Origin: Myroides sp. N17-2
GTDB lineage: Bacteria; Bacteroidota; Bacteroidia; Flavobacteriales; Flavobacteriaceae
Direction: 5' to 3'
DNA: 64,000 nucleotides
Assembly (NCBI RefSeq): GCF_002286775.1
Contig: NZ_NSGJ01000004.1
Coordinates: 1-64,000 of the forward strand
Under the pieces are notes generated by a model. It was not told where the DNA came from. It saw nothing but the letters and a program-made list of their open reading frames with translations, and ran no database searches. The translations under genes were made by a program, and so were the position numbers. Of this stretch, positions 52,249-60,230 are shown piece after piece. Position 1 is the stretch's first letter, and every line of letters begins with the position of its first letter.

Positions 52249-52863
52249 CTACTTCACTCGTATACTATCGTGACTATGTGTCTCTACACCATCATTCCAT
52301 AACGTAAGAATATCTGTAGCAACTGCGGCTCCACTACCTGCAGCTATAGCTAACTGACTTCTGTGTCCTGCTAATGTTCCCACAACATAGATTCCGTCTA
52401 CTACTAGATGGTCATTATTCTTAAGTTGTATTCTATTTTTACTAGCTAATGATTTTTTATGAGGCTCTACATACTCTAGTAACCCCTCTATATCAAAGGT
52501 TGGACTAGAATTAACAGCCACTACAATTAGTTTAGTATAGCATATATCTTTATTTGTGCGTACTTCATACACCTCATTTACTCTACGGACAGAGGTTACT
52601 TTCTCTCCAAAGATCTGAATCAAGTGCTTATAGTAGTTCAAATCCTCAATAGACTGAGATAATAGATCACTTCCTAAAGTTCCTTGTTTAACACCATAAG
52701 CATTATAGAAGATTGCATCTTGTAACATAGAAGTTTTCTGATGCATAATTATCCCCACTTTCTTATCAGCTACAAAAGGCTTTTTTACAGCACTACCAAG
52801 CACTTGCGCACACGATACCCCTGATACTCCACCTCCGATAATAAGAACATCAAATATTTCCAT
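52249..52863 (-). CDS. Short FAD-dependent oxidoreductase (thioredoxin-reductase-like)
   Basis: 204 aa. The N-terminal FAD motif is FDVLIIGGGVSGVSCAQVL, a further strand is LIVVAVNSSPTF, and the C-terminal FAD site is VDGIYVVGTLAGHRSQLAIAAGSG. Thioredoxin reductases have ~310 aa with a central NADPH domain and a CxxC pair. Both are absent here, so it contains only the FAD-binding domain. It is not an obvious truncation, because the motifs at both ends are in place. The flavin may be reduced by a partner protein. It is the second gene of a pair with the small membrane protein at 52869. Confidence 0.8.
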   Translation of the reverse strand: MEIFDVLIIGGGVSGVSCAQVLGSAVKKPFVADKKVGIIMHQKTSMLQDAIFYNAYGVKQGTLGSDLLSQSIEDLNYYKHLIQIFGEKVTSVRRVNEVYEVRTNKDICYTKLIVVAVNSSPTFDIEGLLEYVEPHKKSLASKNRIQLKNNDHLVVDGIYVVGTLAGHRSQLAIAAGSGAAVATDILTLWNDGVETHSHDSIRVK

Positions 52864-52868
52864 CTGAT

Positions 52869-53063
52869 TTATTTTGTCTTATCGTTTATCATTTTTGACG
52901 TACGGTAGATCAATATAATACATACAGCACAAAGCACTGCTACAATACCAATTAATGCTATAAGACTATCCCCTTGAAAAAGATTATTAAAGTCTAGCTT
53001 AGTGGCGTTTAACACTACTAATGCTACAGCAAATACAATAATTACGTAACTAAAGATTTTCAT
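52869..53063 (-). CDS. Small two-helix membrane protein
   Basis: 64 aa from ATG 53063 (MKIFSYVIIVFAVALVV). A longer frame to 53117 runs through a promoter-like sequence (TACTTTCG at about 53091-53098). Two membrane helices (residues ~3-21 and ~34-54: SLIALIGIVAVLCAVCIILIY) are joined by a short loop, with a basic tail. It lies 5 bp before the FAD protein gene and is surely co-transcribed. Function unknown; it could anchor the oxidoreductase. Confidence 0.7.
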   Translation of the reverse strand: MKIFSYVIIVFAVALVVLNATKLDFNNLFQGDSLIALIGIVAVLCAVCIILIYRTSKMINDKTK

Positions 53064-53414
53064 TTCTAATGATAAAGAATTTGATTTTACCTCCCGAAAG
53101 TACAAAAAAACCACCACTAGGACAATCCTTTAACATACATACTAATTATTTTAACAGCGACAGTCTTAATCATTAAATAGCCCTTTTAAACAATTATTAT
53201 AAAGAACACAGTCTTTTTAATGCAACTCTAATCATATAAATAGACAAACATCCTTATTTAGAACAAAAACATTAACACTATAAACAAATCTATAATTAAC
53301 AATTATAGCCGTTAAGCAAACAACTAACTAGCTTCAAGTGTTTTATATTGAAACTAAATAGACGCTCTAAAAGGTTAAACTAAAAGCAAAAGAAATTATT
53401 TGATTAAAGATTCG
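53064..53414. other. Intergenic region
   Basis: About 350 bases between divergent genes, AT-rich, without a credible frame. It contains the promoters of both; only the plus-strand one (53415) is clear. I see no repeat or hairpin worth listing. Confidence 0.45.
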
Positions 53415-53422
53415 TAATTTTG
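53415..53422 (+). promoter_or_regulatory. -7 box TAATTTTG of the DUF3109 gene
   Basis: Exact consensus, 23 nt before ATG 53446. Confidence 0.7.
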
Positions 53423-53445
53423 CACTCAATTATTATAATATTCAG

Positions 53446-54021
53446 ATGTTTCAAATAGGAAAAACAATAGTATCAGAGGATGTTCTTGAGAAAGAATTCG
53501 TGTGTAACCTTTCAGCTTGTAAAGGAGAATGCTGCATTGATGGAGATGCGGGTGCTCCTGTGGAAGACGGTGAAGTAGAAATACTTAGATCTGTATACGA
53601 TAAGGTAAAACCATTCTTACGCCCAGAAGGTATTGCTGCTATCGAAGAACAAGGTACTTCTGTATATGGTGATGATGAAGAATACGAGACACCACTTATA
53701 GAAGGGGGAGAATGTGCTTATGTTATTTATGAAAACGAAATGGCACTATGTGGTATTGAGAAAGCATATAATGAAGGATTAATTGATTGGAAAAAACCAA
53801 TCTCTTGTCACTTATACCCTATCCGAATTAAACAATTCTCTTCATTCGAAGCAGTAAACTATCATAAATGGCACATCTGCAGTGATGCATGTACGTTAGG
53901 TCAAGAGCTAAGTGTCCCTGTATATAAATTCCTTAAAGCCCCATTAATCCGCAAGTACGGAGAAGATTGGTATAAAGAACTTGAATTGGTAGCAGGAGAG
54001 TGGAGTAAATCTAAGCGATAA
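53446..54021 (+). CDS. DUF3109 family cysteine-rich protein
   Basis: 191 aa, the family length. Eight conserved cysteines lie in CNLSACKGECCIDGDAGAPV, GGECAYVIYENEMALCGIE, ISCHLYPIRI and WHICSDACTLGQ. This pattern (CxxxCxxxCC, then C-H-L-Y-P-I-R) is the signature of DUF3109, and the broader YkgJ/CxxCxxCC group is thought to bind zinc or an Fe-S cluster. Soluble, cytoplasmic, function unknown. Single gene convergent with the aspartic protease gene. Confidence 0.92.
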   Translation: MFQIGKTIVSEDVLEKEFVCNLSACKGECCIDGDAGAPVEDGEVEILRSVYDKVKPFLRPEGIAAIEEQGTSVYGDDEEYETPLIEGGECAYVIYENEMALCGIEKAYNEGLIDWKKPISCHLYPIRIKQFSSFEAVNYHKWHICSDACTLGQELSVPVYKFLKAPLIRKYGEDWYKELELVAGEWSKSKR

Positions 54022-54025
54022 TTAT

Positions 54026-54466
54026 TTATTGTAGATAAAGGATTTGCTCTTTATAATCTATAATGGCATTTCCATTAAGTAACACATCAGAGCCTATAAT
54101 ACCGTGTACAGTCTTGACCTTATATTCTACTAAGGCTACATTGACATGAGTAAGATCTAGTATCACTAAGTTAAATGACTTGTTATACCAGCGACTCATC
54201 TGTAATTCGTTGTGATAGGCTACTTGAGTGTGCATCCCATTCGCCCCTGCACCTGATGCTTTAGTAGGTGAATGCTCTGGGACAATCTTAAAATGGTCAA
54301 CAAAGCTAAAGTCAATACAGCTATTAGATGCTCCAGTATCAATAATGAAATCTCCAAACACTCCATTTATCTTTGCACTGACAAAAAGGTGATTTGTTTT
54401 AGAAACTTTGAACCTTATTTTCTTATATCTTCCCTTTTTTAATACTTCTTCCTTGTTTTCCATCAA
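54026..54466 (-). CDS. Retropepsin-like aspartic protease
   Basis: 146 aa, a single retropepsin-type domain. The catalytic motif is GDFIIDTGASNSCIDFSFV (D-T-G-A-S), with a second typical segment HGIIGSDVLLNGNAIIDYK. No signal peptide, so cytoplasmic, and it should act as a homodimer. Start either of two adjacent ATG codons. Such proteins are widespread in bacteria and largely uncharacterised. It overlaps no neighbour but ends 4 bp from the DUF3109 stop. Confidence 0.88.
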   Translation of the reverse strand: MMENKEEVLKKGRYKKIRFKVSKTNHLFVSAKINGVFGDFIIDTGASNSCIDFSFVDHFKIVPEHSPTKASGAGANGMHTQVAYHNELQMSRWYNKSFNLVILDLTHVNVALVEYKVKTVHGIIGSDVLLNGNAIIDYKEQILYLQ

Positions 54467-54496
54467 TCAAATGTAGTTTAAATTCTTTTTAAAAGG

Positions 54497-54504
54497 TACT
54501 TTTG
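54497..54504 (+). promoter_or_regulatory. -7 box TACTTTTG of tatD
   Basis: Exact consensus, 39 nt before ATG 54544. Confidence 0.7.
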
Positions 54505-54543
54505 CACCAATAATCTAGCAATTTAGAAAAACACACTATTCAA

Positions 54544-55314
54544 ATGATTTTTACTGATACACATACACACTTATATTCTGATGCTTTTGCAGACGATCGT
54601 AAAGAAACAATAAATCGGGCAATATCTAGTGGGGTTACACGTTTTTTTATACCAGCTATTGATTCGACTTATGCAAAAGCAATGTTCGAATTAGAGCAGG
54701 AATTTCCAGACAATATATTTCTAATGATGGGCCTACATCCTACAGATGTAAAACCGGAGAACTATAAGCAAGAGCTTGCATTTATAGAAGCAGAACTTGC
54801 GCGCAGAAAGTACTATGCCGTAGGAGAAATAGGAATAGACCTATACTGGGATAAAAGTACATTGGCAATACAACAAGAAGCTTTTCAGTATCAAATACAA
54901 TTAGCTAAAAAATATAAACTTCCCATTAACATCCACTGTAGAGATGCATTTGATGAAGTATTCGAAGTTCTTGAAAGAGAAAAAGGAGATGACTTAAGAG
55001 GTGTTTTTCACTGCTTTACAGGTACTGAAGAACAAGCTTTAAAAGCGATTTCATATAACCTAATGCTAGGTATTGGAGGAGTTGCTACTTTTAAAAATGG
55101 CAAAATAGACCAATTTTTAAACAAAATAGCATTAGAGCATATCGTATTAGAGACTGATTCTCCGTACCTTGCACCTGTTCCTTTTAGAGGTAAAAGAAAC
55201 GAAAGTACATATATAGTGAATATTGCAGAAAAATTAGCCGATATTTACGGACTTCCTTTGGAAGAAATAGCAAGACAAACTACAGCCAATTCAATAGCTG
55301 TATTTGGAATATAA
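54544..55314 (+). CDS. tatD: TatD-family metal-dependent deoxyribonuclease
   Basis: 256 aa, normal. The metal site shows as FTDTHTHLYSDAF (HxH at the N terminus), AVGEIGIDLYWDKST (Glu), LPINIHCRDAFDE (His), GVFHCFTGTEEQA (His) and VLETDSPYLAPVP (Asp). TatD enzymes are 3'-5' exonucleases on DNA with roles in repair, and the family also contains D-aminoacyl-tRNA deacylase-like activity. It is followed after 44 bp by an acyltransferase gene and then ansA, the three probably forming an operon. Confidence 0.94.
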   Translation: MIFTDTHTHLYSDAFADDRKETINRAISSGVTRFFIPAIDSTYAKAMFELEQEFPDNIFLMMGLHPTDVKPENYKQELAFIEAELARRKYYAVGEIGIDLYWDKSTLAIQQEAFQYQIQLAKKYKLPINIHCRDAFDEVFEVLEREKGDDLRGVFHCFTGTEEQALKAISYNLMLGIGGVATFKNGKIDQFLNKIALEHIVLETDSPYLAPVPFRGKRNESTYIVNIAEKLADIYGLPLEEIARQTTANSIAVFGI

Positions 55315-55358
55315 CATAAGAAACAACATTAACTTGTTCATAATAACACATTACACTA

Positions 55359-56495
55359 ATGTCTAAGTTTGATTCTATACGCCACTACCACGATCACGAG
55401 GTAAACGAAGTCTTACACCAGATTTCAAAACACCCTATGATAAAAGCGTTAATGGCTTATACTTTTCCTAACAAAACAGAAGAAGAATGGATGACTTCTC
55501 TAAAGGAAGTTAACTCAATTCAGCAATTTCAAGATGACTTTGCTTACTATTCTATTCAAAAAATATTAGAGAGAAGCTCAAATGGCCTAACCACTTCTGG
55601 ATTTGACAAATTAGATAAAGACACAGCTTATCTATATGTATCTAACCATCGAGATATCCTAATGGATACTTCTCTTCTGAACGTTGCTCTTAAAGATAAT
55701 AAATTAGTTATGACAGCCTCTGCTATAGGGGATAACCTAGTACAAAAATCTTTTTTACTAGCACTAGCTAAAGTAAATAGAAACTTCTTAGTTAAACGTG
55801 GATTACCACCTAGAGAACTATTAGAAAGTTCTAAACTAATGTCTGAATATATACAACATCTTTTATTTGAGGAGAACAGATCTGTGTGGATAGCACAGAG
55901 AGAAGGCCGTACTAAAGATGGAAATGATGCAACTCACCAAGGAGTTCTTAAGATGATCGGAATGGCTTCTGATGAGCCTAATCTTATGGATTACTTTAAG
56001 AAAGTGAAGATCGTACCTGTATCTATCTCTTATGAGTATGATCCTACTGATGCCCTTAAAATGCCTCAATTATTAGCAAAAGCTAATGACGAAGTGTATA
56101 TAAAAGATAAAAACGAAGACTTTATCAATCTATACAGTGGTATTATTGGTCAAAAAAGAGGAATACACATCACGGTAGGTAAAATACTTGATACTGAACT
56201 TGATTACATCAAGGAAACAGTAGATAAAACAAACAAGCAAATGCAGGCTGTAGCTACGGAGATAGACAAATCTATCATTGCTAACTACCACTTATGGCCT
56301 ACGAATTATATTGCGTATGATATAGTGTATGGCACAAATAAATTCGCAGATAAATACACAGAAAAGGAGAGGCAATTATTCGAAAGACGCCTTGAACTAC
56401 GTGTAGATAAAGAGAATAAGATAGTAGTAGATGGTTTCCTAGCTATGTACGCTAACCCTGTTGTCAACAAATTAAAACAAAACGATGAACAATAA
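55359..56495 (+). CDS. PlsC/GPAT-like phospholipid acyltransferase
   Basis: 378 aa. The acyltransferase block is AYLYVSNHRDILMDTSLLN (N-H-R-D, equivalent to the catalytic HX4D), then NRNFLVKRGLPPRELLES and VWIAQREGRTKDGNDATHQG, then VKIVPVSISYEYDPTDALK. It likely acylates glycerol phosphate or lysophosphatidate, or another lipid acceptor. It has no transmembrane helix but would be membrane-associated. Its last 11 nt overlap the start of ansA, so the two are translationally coupled. Confidence 0.87.
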   Translation: MSKFDSIRHYHDHEVNEVLHQISKHPMIKALMAYTFPNKTEEEWMTSLKEVNSIQQFQDDFAYYSIQKILERSSNGLTTSGFDKLDKDTAYLYVSNHRDILMDTSLLNVALKDNKLVMTASAIGDNLVQKSFLLALAKVNRNFLVKRGLPPRELLESSKLMSEYIQHLLFEENRSVWIAQREGRTKDGNDATHQGVLKMIGMASDEPNLMDYFKKVKIVPVSISYEYDPTDALKMPQLLAKANDEVYIKDKNEDFINLYSGIIGQKRGIHITVGKILDTELDYIKETVDKTNKQMQAVATEIDKSIIANYHLWPTNYIAYDIVYGTNKFADKYTEKERQLFERRLELRVDKENKIVVDGFLAMYANPVVNKLKQNDEQ

Positions 56496-57513
56496 ACCTA
56501 CTATTCTTTTAATCTATACTGGTGGTACCATCGGTATGGTTAAAGACTTCAAAACGGGTGCTTTGCGCGCTTTTAACTTTGATCAATTAGTAGAACGCAT
56601 ACCCGAATTACATATGCTAGACTGCTCGATAGAGACATACTCTTTCGAGACTCCTATAGACTCTTCTGATATGAGACCGGAGTTATGGGGACAGATGGCG
56701 ACAGTGATAGAGGAGAATTATGATAAGTTTGATGGGTTCGTGATATTACACGGTTCGGATACGATGTCTTATTCTGCTTCAGCATTAAGCTTTATGCTTC
56801 AAAACTTGCGTAAGCCTGTTATCTTAACAGGTTCACAGTTACCTATCGGTGACTTGCGTACAGATGCAAAGGAGAATCTAATCACTGCTATTCAAGTAGC
56901 AGCTGTACAAGAAAACAATATACCTGTAATACAAGAGGTATGTCTATACTTTGAGTACAAACTATATAGAGGTAATCGTACTTCTAAAGTAAGTGCTGAG
57001 TTATTTAATGCGTTTACCTCTCCTAACATCGCTCATTTAGCAGAGTCAGGAGTGAACTTGCGTATAAACAAACATTTGCTAAACTATAGCAAAACACAAT
57101 TGCCTTTCACTGTACACAAAGAGATGTCTACTAATGTGATGATCTTAAAGATGTTCCCTGGTATTCAGAAGAATGTACTAGAAGCTATCCTTAATATTAA
57201 GGACCTAGAGGGTATCGTACTTGAAACTTATGGAGCAGGGAATGCACCGACAGAGCCTTGGTTCCTTAATACACTAGCTGATGCTATTAAGAATGGACTA
57301 AAAGTAATTAACGTTACTCAATGCTCTAGTGGAAGTGTACATATGGGTAAATATGAAACAAGTACAGAACTTAAGGAAATAGGTATGATCTCAGGTAAAG
57401 ATATTACTACAGAAGCTGCTATTACTAAACTAATGTTTATGCTTAAGCAAAAAGACATTACAGACTTTAAAACTACCTTCGAAACTCCTATCTGTGGAGA
57501 AATGGAAGACTAA
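56485..57513 (+). CDS. ansA: Type I (cytoplasmic) L-asparaginase
   Basis: 342 aa, as expected for AnsA. The first catalytic Thr is in LLIYTGGTIGMV (~12), the second centre in FVILHGSDTMSYSASALSFM, and later GSQLPIGDLRTDAKENL and EGIVLETYGAGNAP. No signal peptide, in agreement with the low-affinity cytoplasmic type. It hydrolyses asparagine to aspartate and ammonia. It overlaps the acyltransferase gene by 11 nt and ends 7 bp before its terminator. Confidence 0.96.
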   Translation: MNNKPTILLIYTGGTIGMVKDFKTGALRAFNFDQLVERIPELHMLDCSIETYSFETPIDSSDMRPELWGQMATVIEENYDKFDGFVILHGSDTMSYSASALSFMLQNLRKPVILTGSQLPIGDLRTDAKENLITAIQVAAVQENNIPVIQEVCLYFEYKLYRGNRTSKVSAELFNAFTSPNIAHLAESGVNLRINKHLLNYSKTQLPFTVHKEMSTNVMILKMFPGIQKNVLEAILNIKDLEGIVLETYGAGNAPTEPWFLNTLADAIKNGLKVINVTQCSSGSVHMGKYETSTELKEIGMISGKDITTEAAITKLMFMLKQKDITDFKTTFETPICGEMED

Positions 57514-57520
57514 AAATAAC

Positions 57521-57552
57521 AAAAGCTCTTAGAGGATATCTAAGAGCTTTTT
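57521..57552 (+). terminator. Terminator of the tatD-ansA operon
   Basis: Perfect 13-bp stem AAAAGCTCTTAGA with TCTAAGAGCTTTT, loop GGATA, then T. Confidence 0.93.
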
Positions 57553-57627
57553 GCATTTTATGACCGTGTATCTATACCTACTTTACCAAATATATTCAAT
57601 TCATACCATACACATAATATATACTCT

Positions 57628-58443
57628 TTAATTCACTACAGCACCGTTCTTAAACGTCTCTTCTTTTCTCACTTCACCTCTAGAAGTCCATTGAGTCCAC
57701 TTGCCATCTTTTTGACCGTTTACATACTTCCCTTTTACTTTTGGTTTCTTAGAGTCAGCCCATTCTTCAGTATAGTCCCCATCTTTATTTCCTTTGTCAT
57801 TATAACTACAGGTGATAAAGTAATCTCCATTATTAGACGAGATTAGAGAGCGTTCCTTACCAATCTGCTTTCCATTGACGAAAGTCTTCTCATACTTCAT
57901 CTTTCCTTCATTTGTAAAAGCTTTAGATACACCATCTTCTTTGCCTTGTTTAAAGTTGCGTTCCTGTTCTACTTGACCACTTGTATAGTAGGTTACGCGT
58001 TTAGTCATACTATCGTCTGCATAGACTTCCATCTCGCGCTTGTTCCCATTACTGCTAAAGTAGATCCACTCACCATGTTTCTTTCCCATCTTAGTATTAC
58101 CTTCATATTCAGGTTTACCTGTCGCCACAAAGTAAGCCTGTTGCTTACCATCCATATAACCATTCTTAAAGTTTAAAGCCTCTTTAAGCTTGCTCTTATC
58201 ATAGTACTCCCACTTTCCATTTAAGAATCCATCTTTAAGCTCTACATCGATATACTGATCTGTCACCCCATTAATAATGCGTTTCTTCCCATTGAGCGGA
58301 TTACTAGATTTTAGTTCCTTAATATAACGCTGTCCATCCCCAAGATTGACAATTTCGATATCAGTAAAATCAATCTTAGTCTGTGCTGTAATAGTTAATA
58401 CAGGCAATATCATACACAATAATGACAATGCAATTTTCTTCAT
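57628..58443 (-). CDS. Secreted MORN-variant (YwqK-like) repeat protein
   Basis: 271 aa with a signal peptide (CMILPVLTITAQ). The rest consists of some eight MORN-like units of ~22 residues, e.g. DGFLNGKWEYYDKSKLKEAL, GYMDGKQQAYFVATGKPEYE, MGKKHGEWIYFSSNGNKREM and YVNGQKDGKWTQWTSRGEVR. Each has the N/D-G-K/x-x-G-x-W core of the YwqK family. The repeats form an open beta-sheet; despite the 'toxin-antitoxin YwqK' label used for the family, no toxin gene is adjacent. Probably a periplasmic or surface binding protein. Single gene. Confidence 0.85.
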   Translation of the reverse strand: MKKIALSLLCMILPVLTITAQTKIDFTDIEIVNLGDGQRYIKELKSSNPLNGKKRIINGVTDQYIDVELKDGFLNGKWEYYDKSKLKEALNFKNGYMDGKQQAYFVATGKPEYEGNTKMGKKHGEWIYFSSNGNKREMEVYADDSMTKRVTYYTSGQVEQERNFKQGKEDGVSKAFTNEGKMKYEKTFVNGKQIGKERSLISSNNGDYFITCSYNDKGNKDGDYTEEWADSKKPKVKGKYVNGQKDGKWTQWTSRGEVRKEETFKNGAVVN

Positions 58444-58756
58444 AATTACAGCTTTTAATTAATACTTAGAGAGATTATCTCGTTCTAATTAACATAAAAA
58501 TAAGCATAAATTATTAATTATCAAGAACTAAAAAAGATACAATAATCGAATCGACAGAATCCCTACACTTAATTTGATTTTAACCCAGATTCCGCACTCG
58601 CCCTATACTACGAATAAATTCTACTTTACATCTCTTTCATTTCTTCTAAAACCATACTATAGTATGCTTTTTTCATAAATTCAGAGCTGTTTTGTATAAT
58701 TTACTCTCGTTAATAGGTCTATCGCGTATTCTGGGTTTAATAATAAAACAAAGGAT
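58444..58756. other. Intergenic region
   Basis: About 310 bases without a credible gene. It should contain the promoter of the minus-strand MORN-protein gene. No repeat or strong hairpin is seen until the terminator at 58757. Confidence 0.45.
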
Positions 58757-58795
58757 ACAAAAAAAAAGCAGCTTGCTTACTACTACAAACTGCTT
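58757..58795 (-). terminator. Terminator of the tyrA-Dabb genes
   Basis: Minus-strand AAGCAGTTTG (58795-58786) pairs with CAAGCTGCTT (58775-58766) with one G-U pair, followed by nine or more T. It lies about 50 bp after the Dabb stop. Confidence 0.85.
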
Positions 58796-58842
58796 TTAAA
58801 CTAAAATTGATAACTAAAAACTATCTTATCGTATTCATCAGA

Positions 58843-59130
58843 TTAATAATCGATCGCTACGCGCTCTGTTACTACTGATTTAATAAAATCAACTACTTTT
58901 AAATGTTCTGGGTGCTTAGCATAGGCATCTAACTGATCGAAATCTTTAAATGTTGTATGTAAGATTACCTCAAAGTTTTTAGGATCTGCTTGAGCATCGT
59001 TAAACGATACAGAGATAGACTCTAATGCCTCTACTTTTCCTTTAAGACCTTCTAAAAGTCTTTTCATCTCTAATTTGTTGGCTTCTTTATTTTCATCTTT
59101 CAGCCTCCACATTACTATATGTGTTATCAT
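58843..59130 (-). CDS. Dabb-family stress-responsive barrel protein
   Basis: 95 aa, a complete single Dabb (dimeric alpha-beta barrel) domain: ITHIVMWRLKD at the start, LEGLKGKVEALESISVSFN, NFEVILHTTFKDFDQLDAYAKHPEHLKVV with the conserved YxxHPxH, and VTERVAIDY at the end. These small proteins dimerise into a ferredoxin-like barrel; some act in aromatic or polyketide chemistry, many are of unknown role. It lies 63 bp downstream of tyrA on the same strand. Confidence 0.9.
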   Translation of the reverse strand: MITHIVMWRLKDENKEANKLEMKRLLEGLKGKVEALESISVSFNDAQADPKNFEVILHTTFKDFDQLDAYAKHPEHLKVVDFIKSVVTERVAIDY

Positions 59131-59193
59131 AACTTATATATGTTTTAAACAAACAATGTAGTCAAAACATTGTTCAGTCTTACATTTCTGTTC

Positions 59194-60045
59194 TTATTTT
59201 TTCAACTTGTCTTTTATGCGATTTGCCTCCGTAATAAAACCTGCAAGATTCTTTGTATCTCCCTGCTCCAAATACGTTTTAAATTCTGTCAACTTATCTA
59301 AATAGGTATCTAAAATAGGTAAAATATGCTCTGCATTCTGTTCAAAAATTGGCAACCACATATCTACCGAGCTCTTCGCTAGCCTCACTGTAGAAGCAAA
59401 TCCCCCAGCTGCCAAGTTAAAGATAGCTGTGTCATCTTTCTCTTTATCTAATACGGCTACCGCTAAAGCATATGATATGGCATGTGATAAATGTGATACG
59501 TAGCCTACATGTTCATCATGTGAATTAGAATCCATTAATATCATACGTGTCTCTAAATGATAATACAACTCAGATATTGCATTTAATGCTTTAGGATTAG
59601 ATTTTTCAGGATTACATATAATGGCTACCCTGTCTTTAAATAAACCTTTAAAAGCTGCCTCAGGGCCACTAAACTCAGTACCTGCCATCGGATGCGTTGC
59701 CACAAACTGATCTCTACGAGGATGACCATCTACTTCTTTATCCAAAAGTGACTTAGTAGATCCTACATCCATCACATACTGCCCCTCTCTTACTCTATCT
59801 AATACATACGACACTAGCTTTACACTTGCGTTCACAGGAGTCGCTATAATTATTATATCTGATCTTTCTATTAATACATCTAAGTCCGTTATCTCATCTG
59901 CGATACGCAGCTCTAATGCCTTCTGTGCATTGCGCTCAGACAAATCTGATACCAATACTTTAGTAGCGAAGCCTTTCTCTTTCAAATCTAATACAATAGA
60001 TCCCCCGATAAGACCGACACCTACTAATCCTACTATTTTTGCCAT
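59194..60045 (-). CDS. tyrA: Prephenate dehydrogenase
   Basis: 283 aa from ATG 60045 (MAKIVGLVGVGLIGGSIV, the NAD-binding glycine motif). The longer frame to 60099 crosses a TAGCTTTG promoter box. Family motifs are IIATPVNASVKLV, VMDVGSTKSLLDKEV, FVATHPMAGTEFSGPEAA and DEHVGYVSHLSHAISYALA. It converts prephenate to 4-hydroxyphenylpyruvate in tyrosine synthesis. It is a monofunctional form without chorismate mutase or ACT domain. Single gene followed by the Dabb protein. Confidence 0.95.
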   Translation of the reverse strand: MAKIVGLVGVGLIGGSIVLDLKEKGFATKVLVSDLSERNAQKALELRIADEITDLDVLIERSDIIIIATPVNASVKLVSYVLDRVREGQYVMDVGSTKSLLDKEVDGHPRRDQFVATHPMAGTEFSGPEAAFKGLFKDRVAIICNPEKSNPKALNAISELYYHLETRMILMDSNSHDEHVGYVSHLSHAISYALAVAVLDKEKDDTAIFNLAAGGFASTVRLAKSSVDMWLPIFEQNAEHILPILDTYLDKLTEFKTYLEQGDTKNLAGFITEANRIKDKLKK

Positions 60046-60065
60046 ATTACCTCTATTGTGTTTAA

Positions 60066-60073
60066 CAAAGCTA
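60066..60073 (-). promoter_or_regulatory. -7 box TAGCTTTG of tyrA
   Basis: Exact consensus on the minus strand, 20 nt before ATG 60045. It decides the start of tyrA. Confidence 0.65.
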
Positions 60074-60230
60074 TTAATACCTACTCTGTTTTCACACAAG
60101 TAACCCTTCTTTTTTTAAAAAACTTTTCAATTCTAGTTTCGTGAGTGCATTTTAGAGAAATACACGAACTCCTGTTTTACAACAGTATAACTAACCAAAA
60201 AACTAAATAAAGAAACTAGAACCGAAAAAG

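Noticed and set aside
57628..58443. Toxin-antitoxin pair (YwqK label)
   Set aside because: The protein has a signal peptide and MORN-like repeats, and no toxin gene is adjacent, so the family label should not be taken as function.
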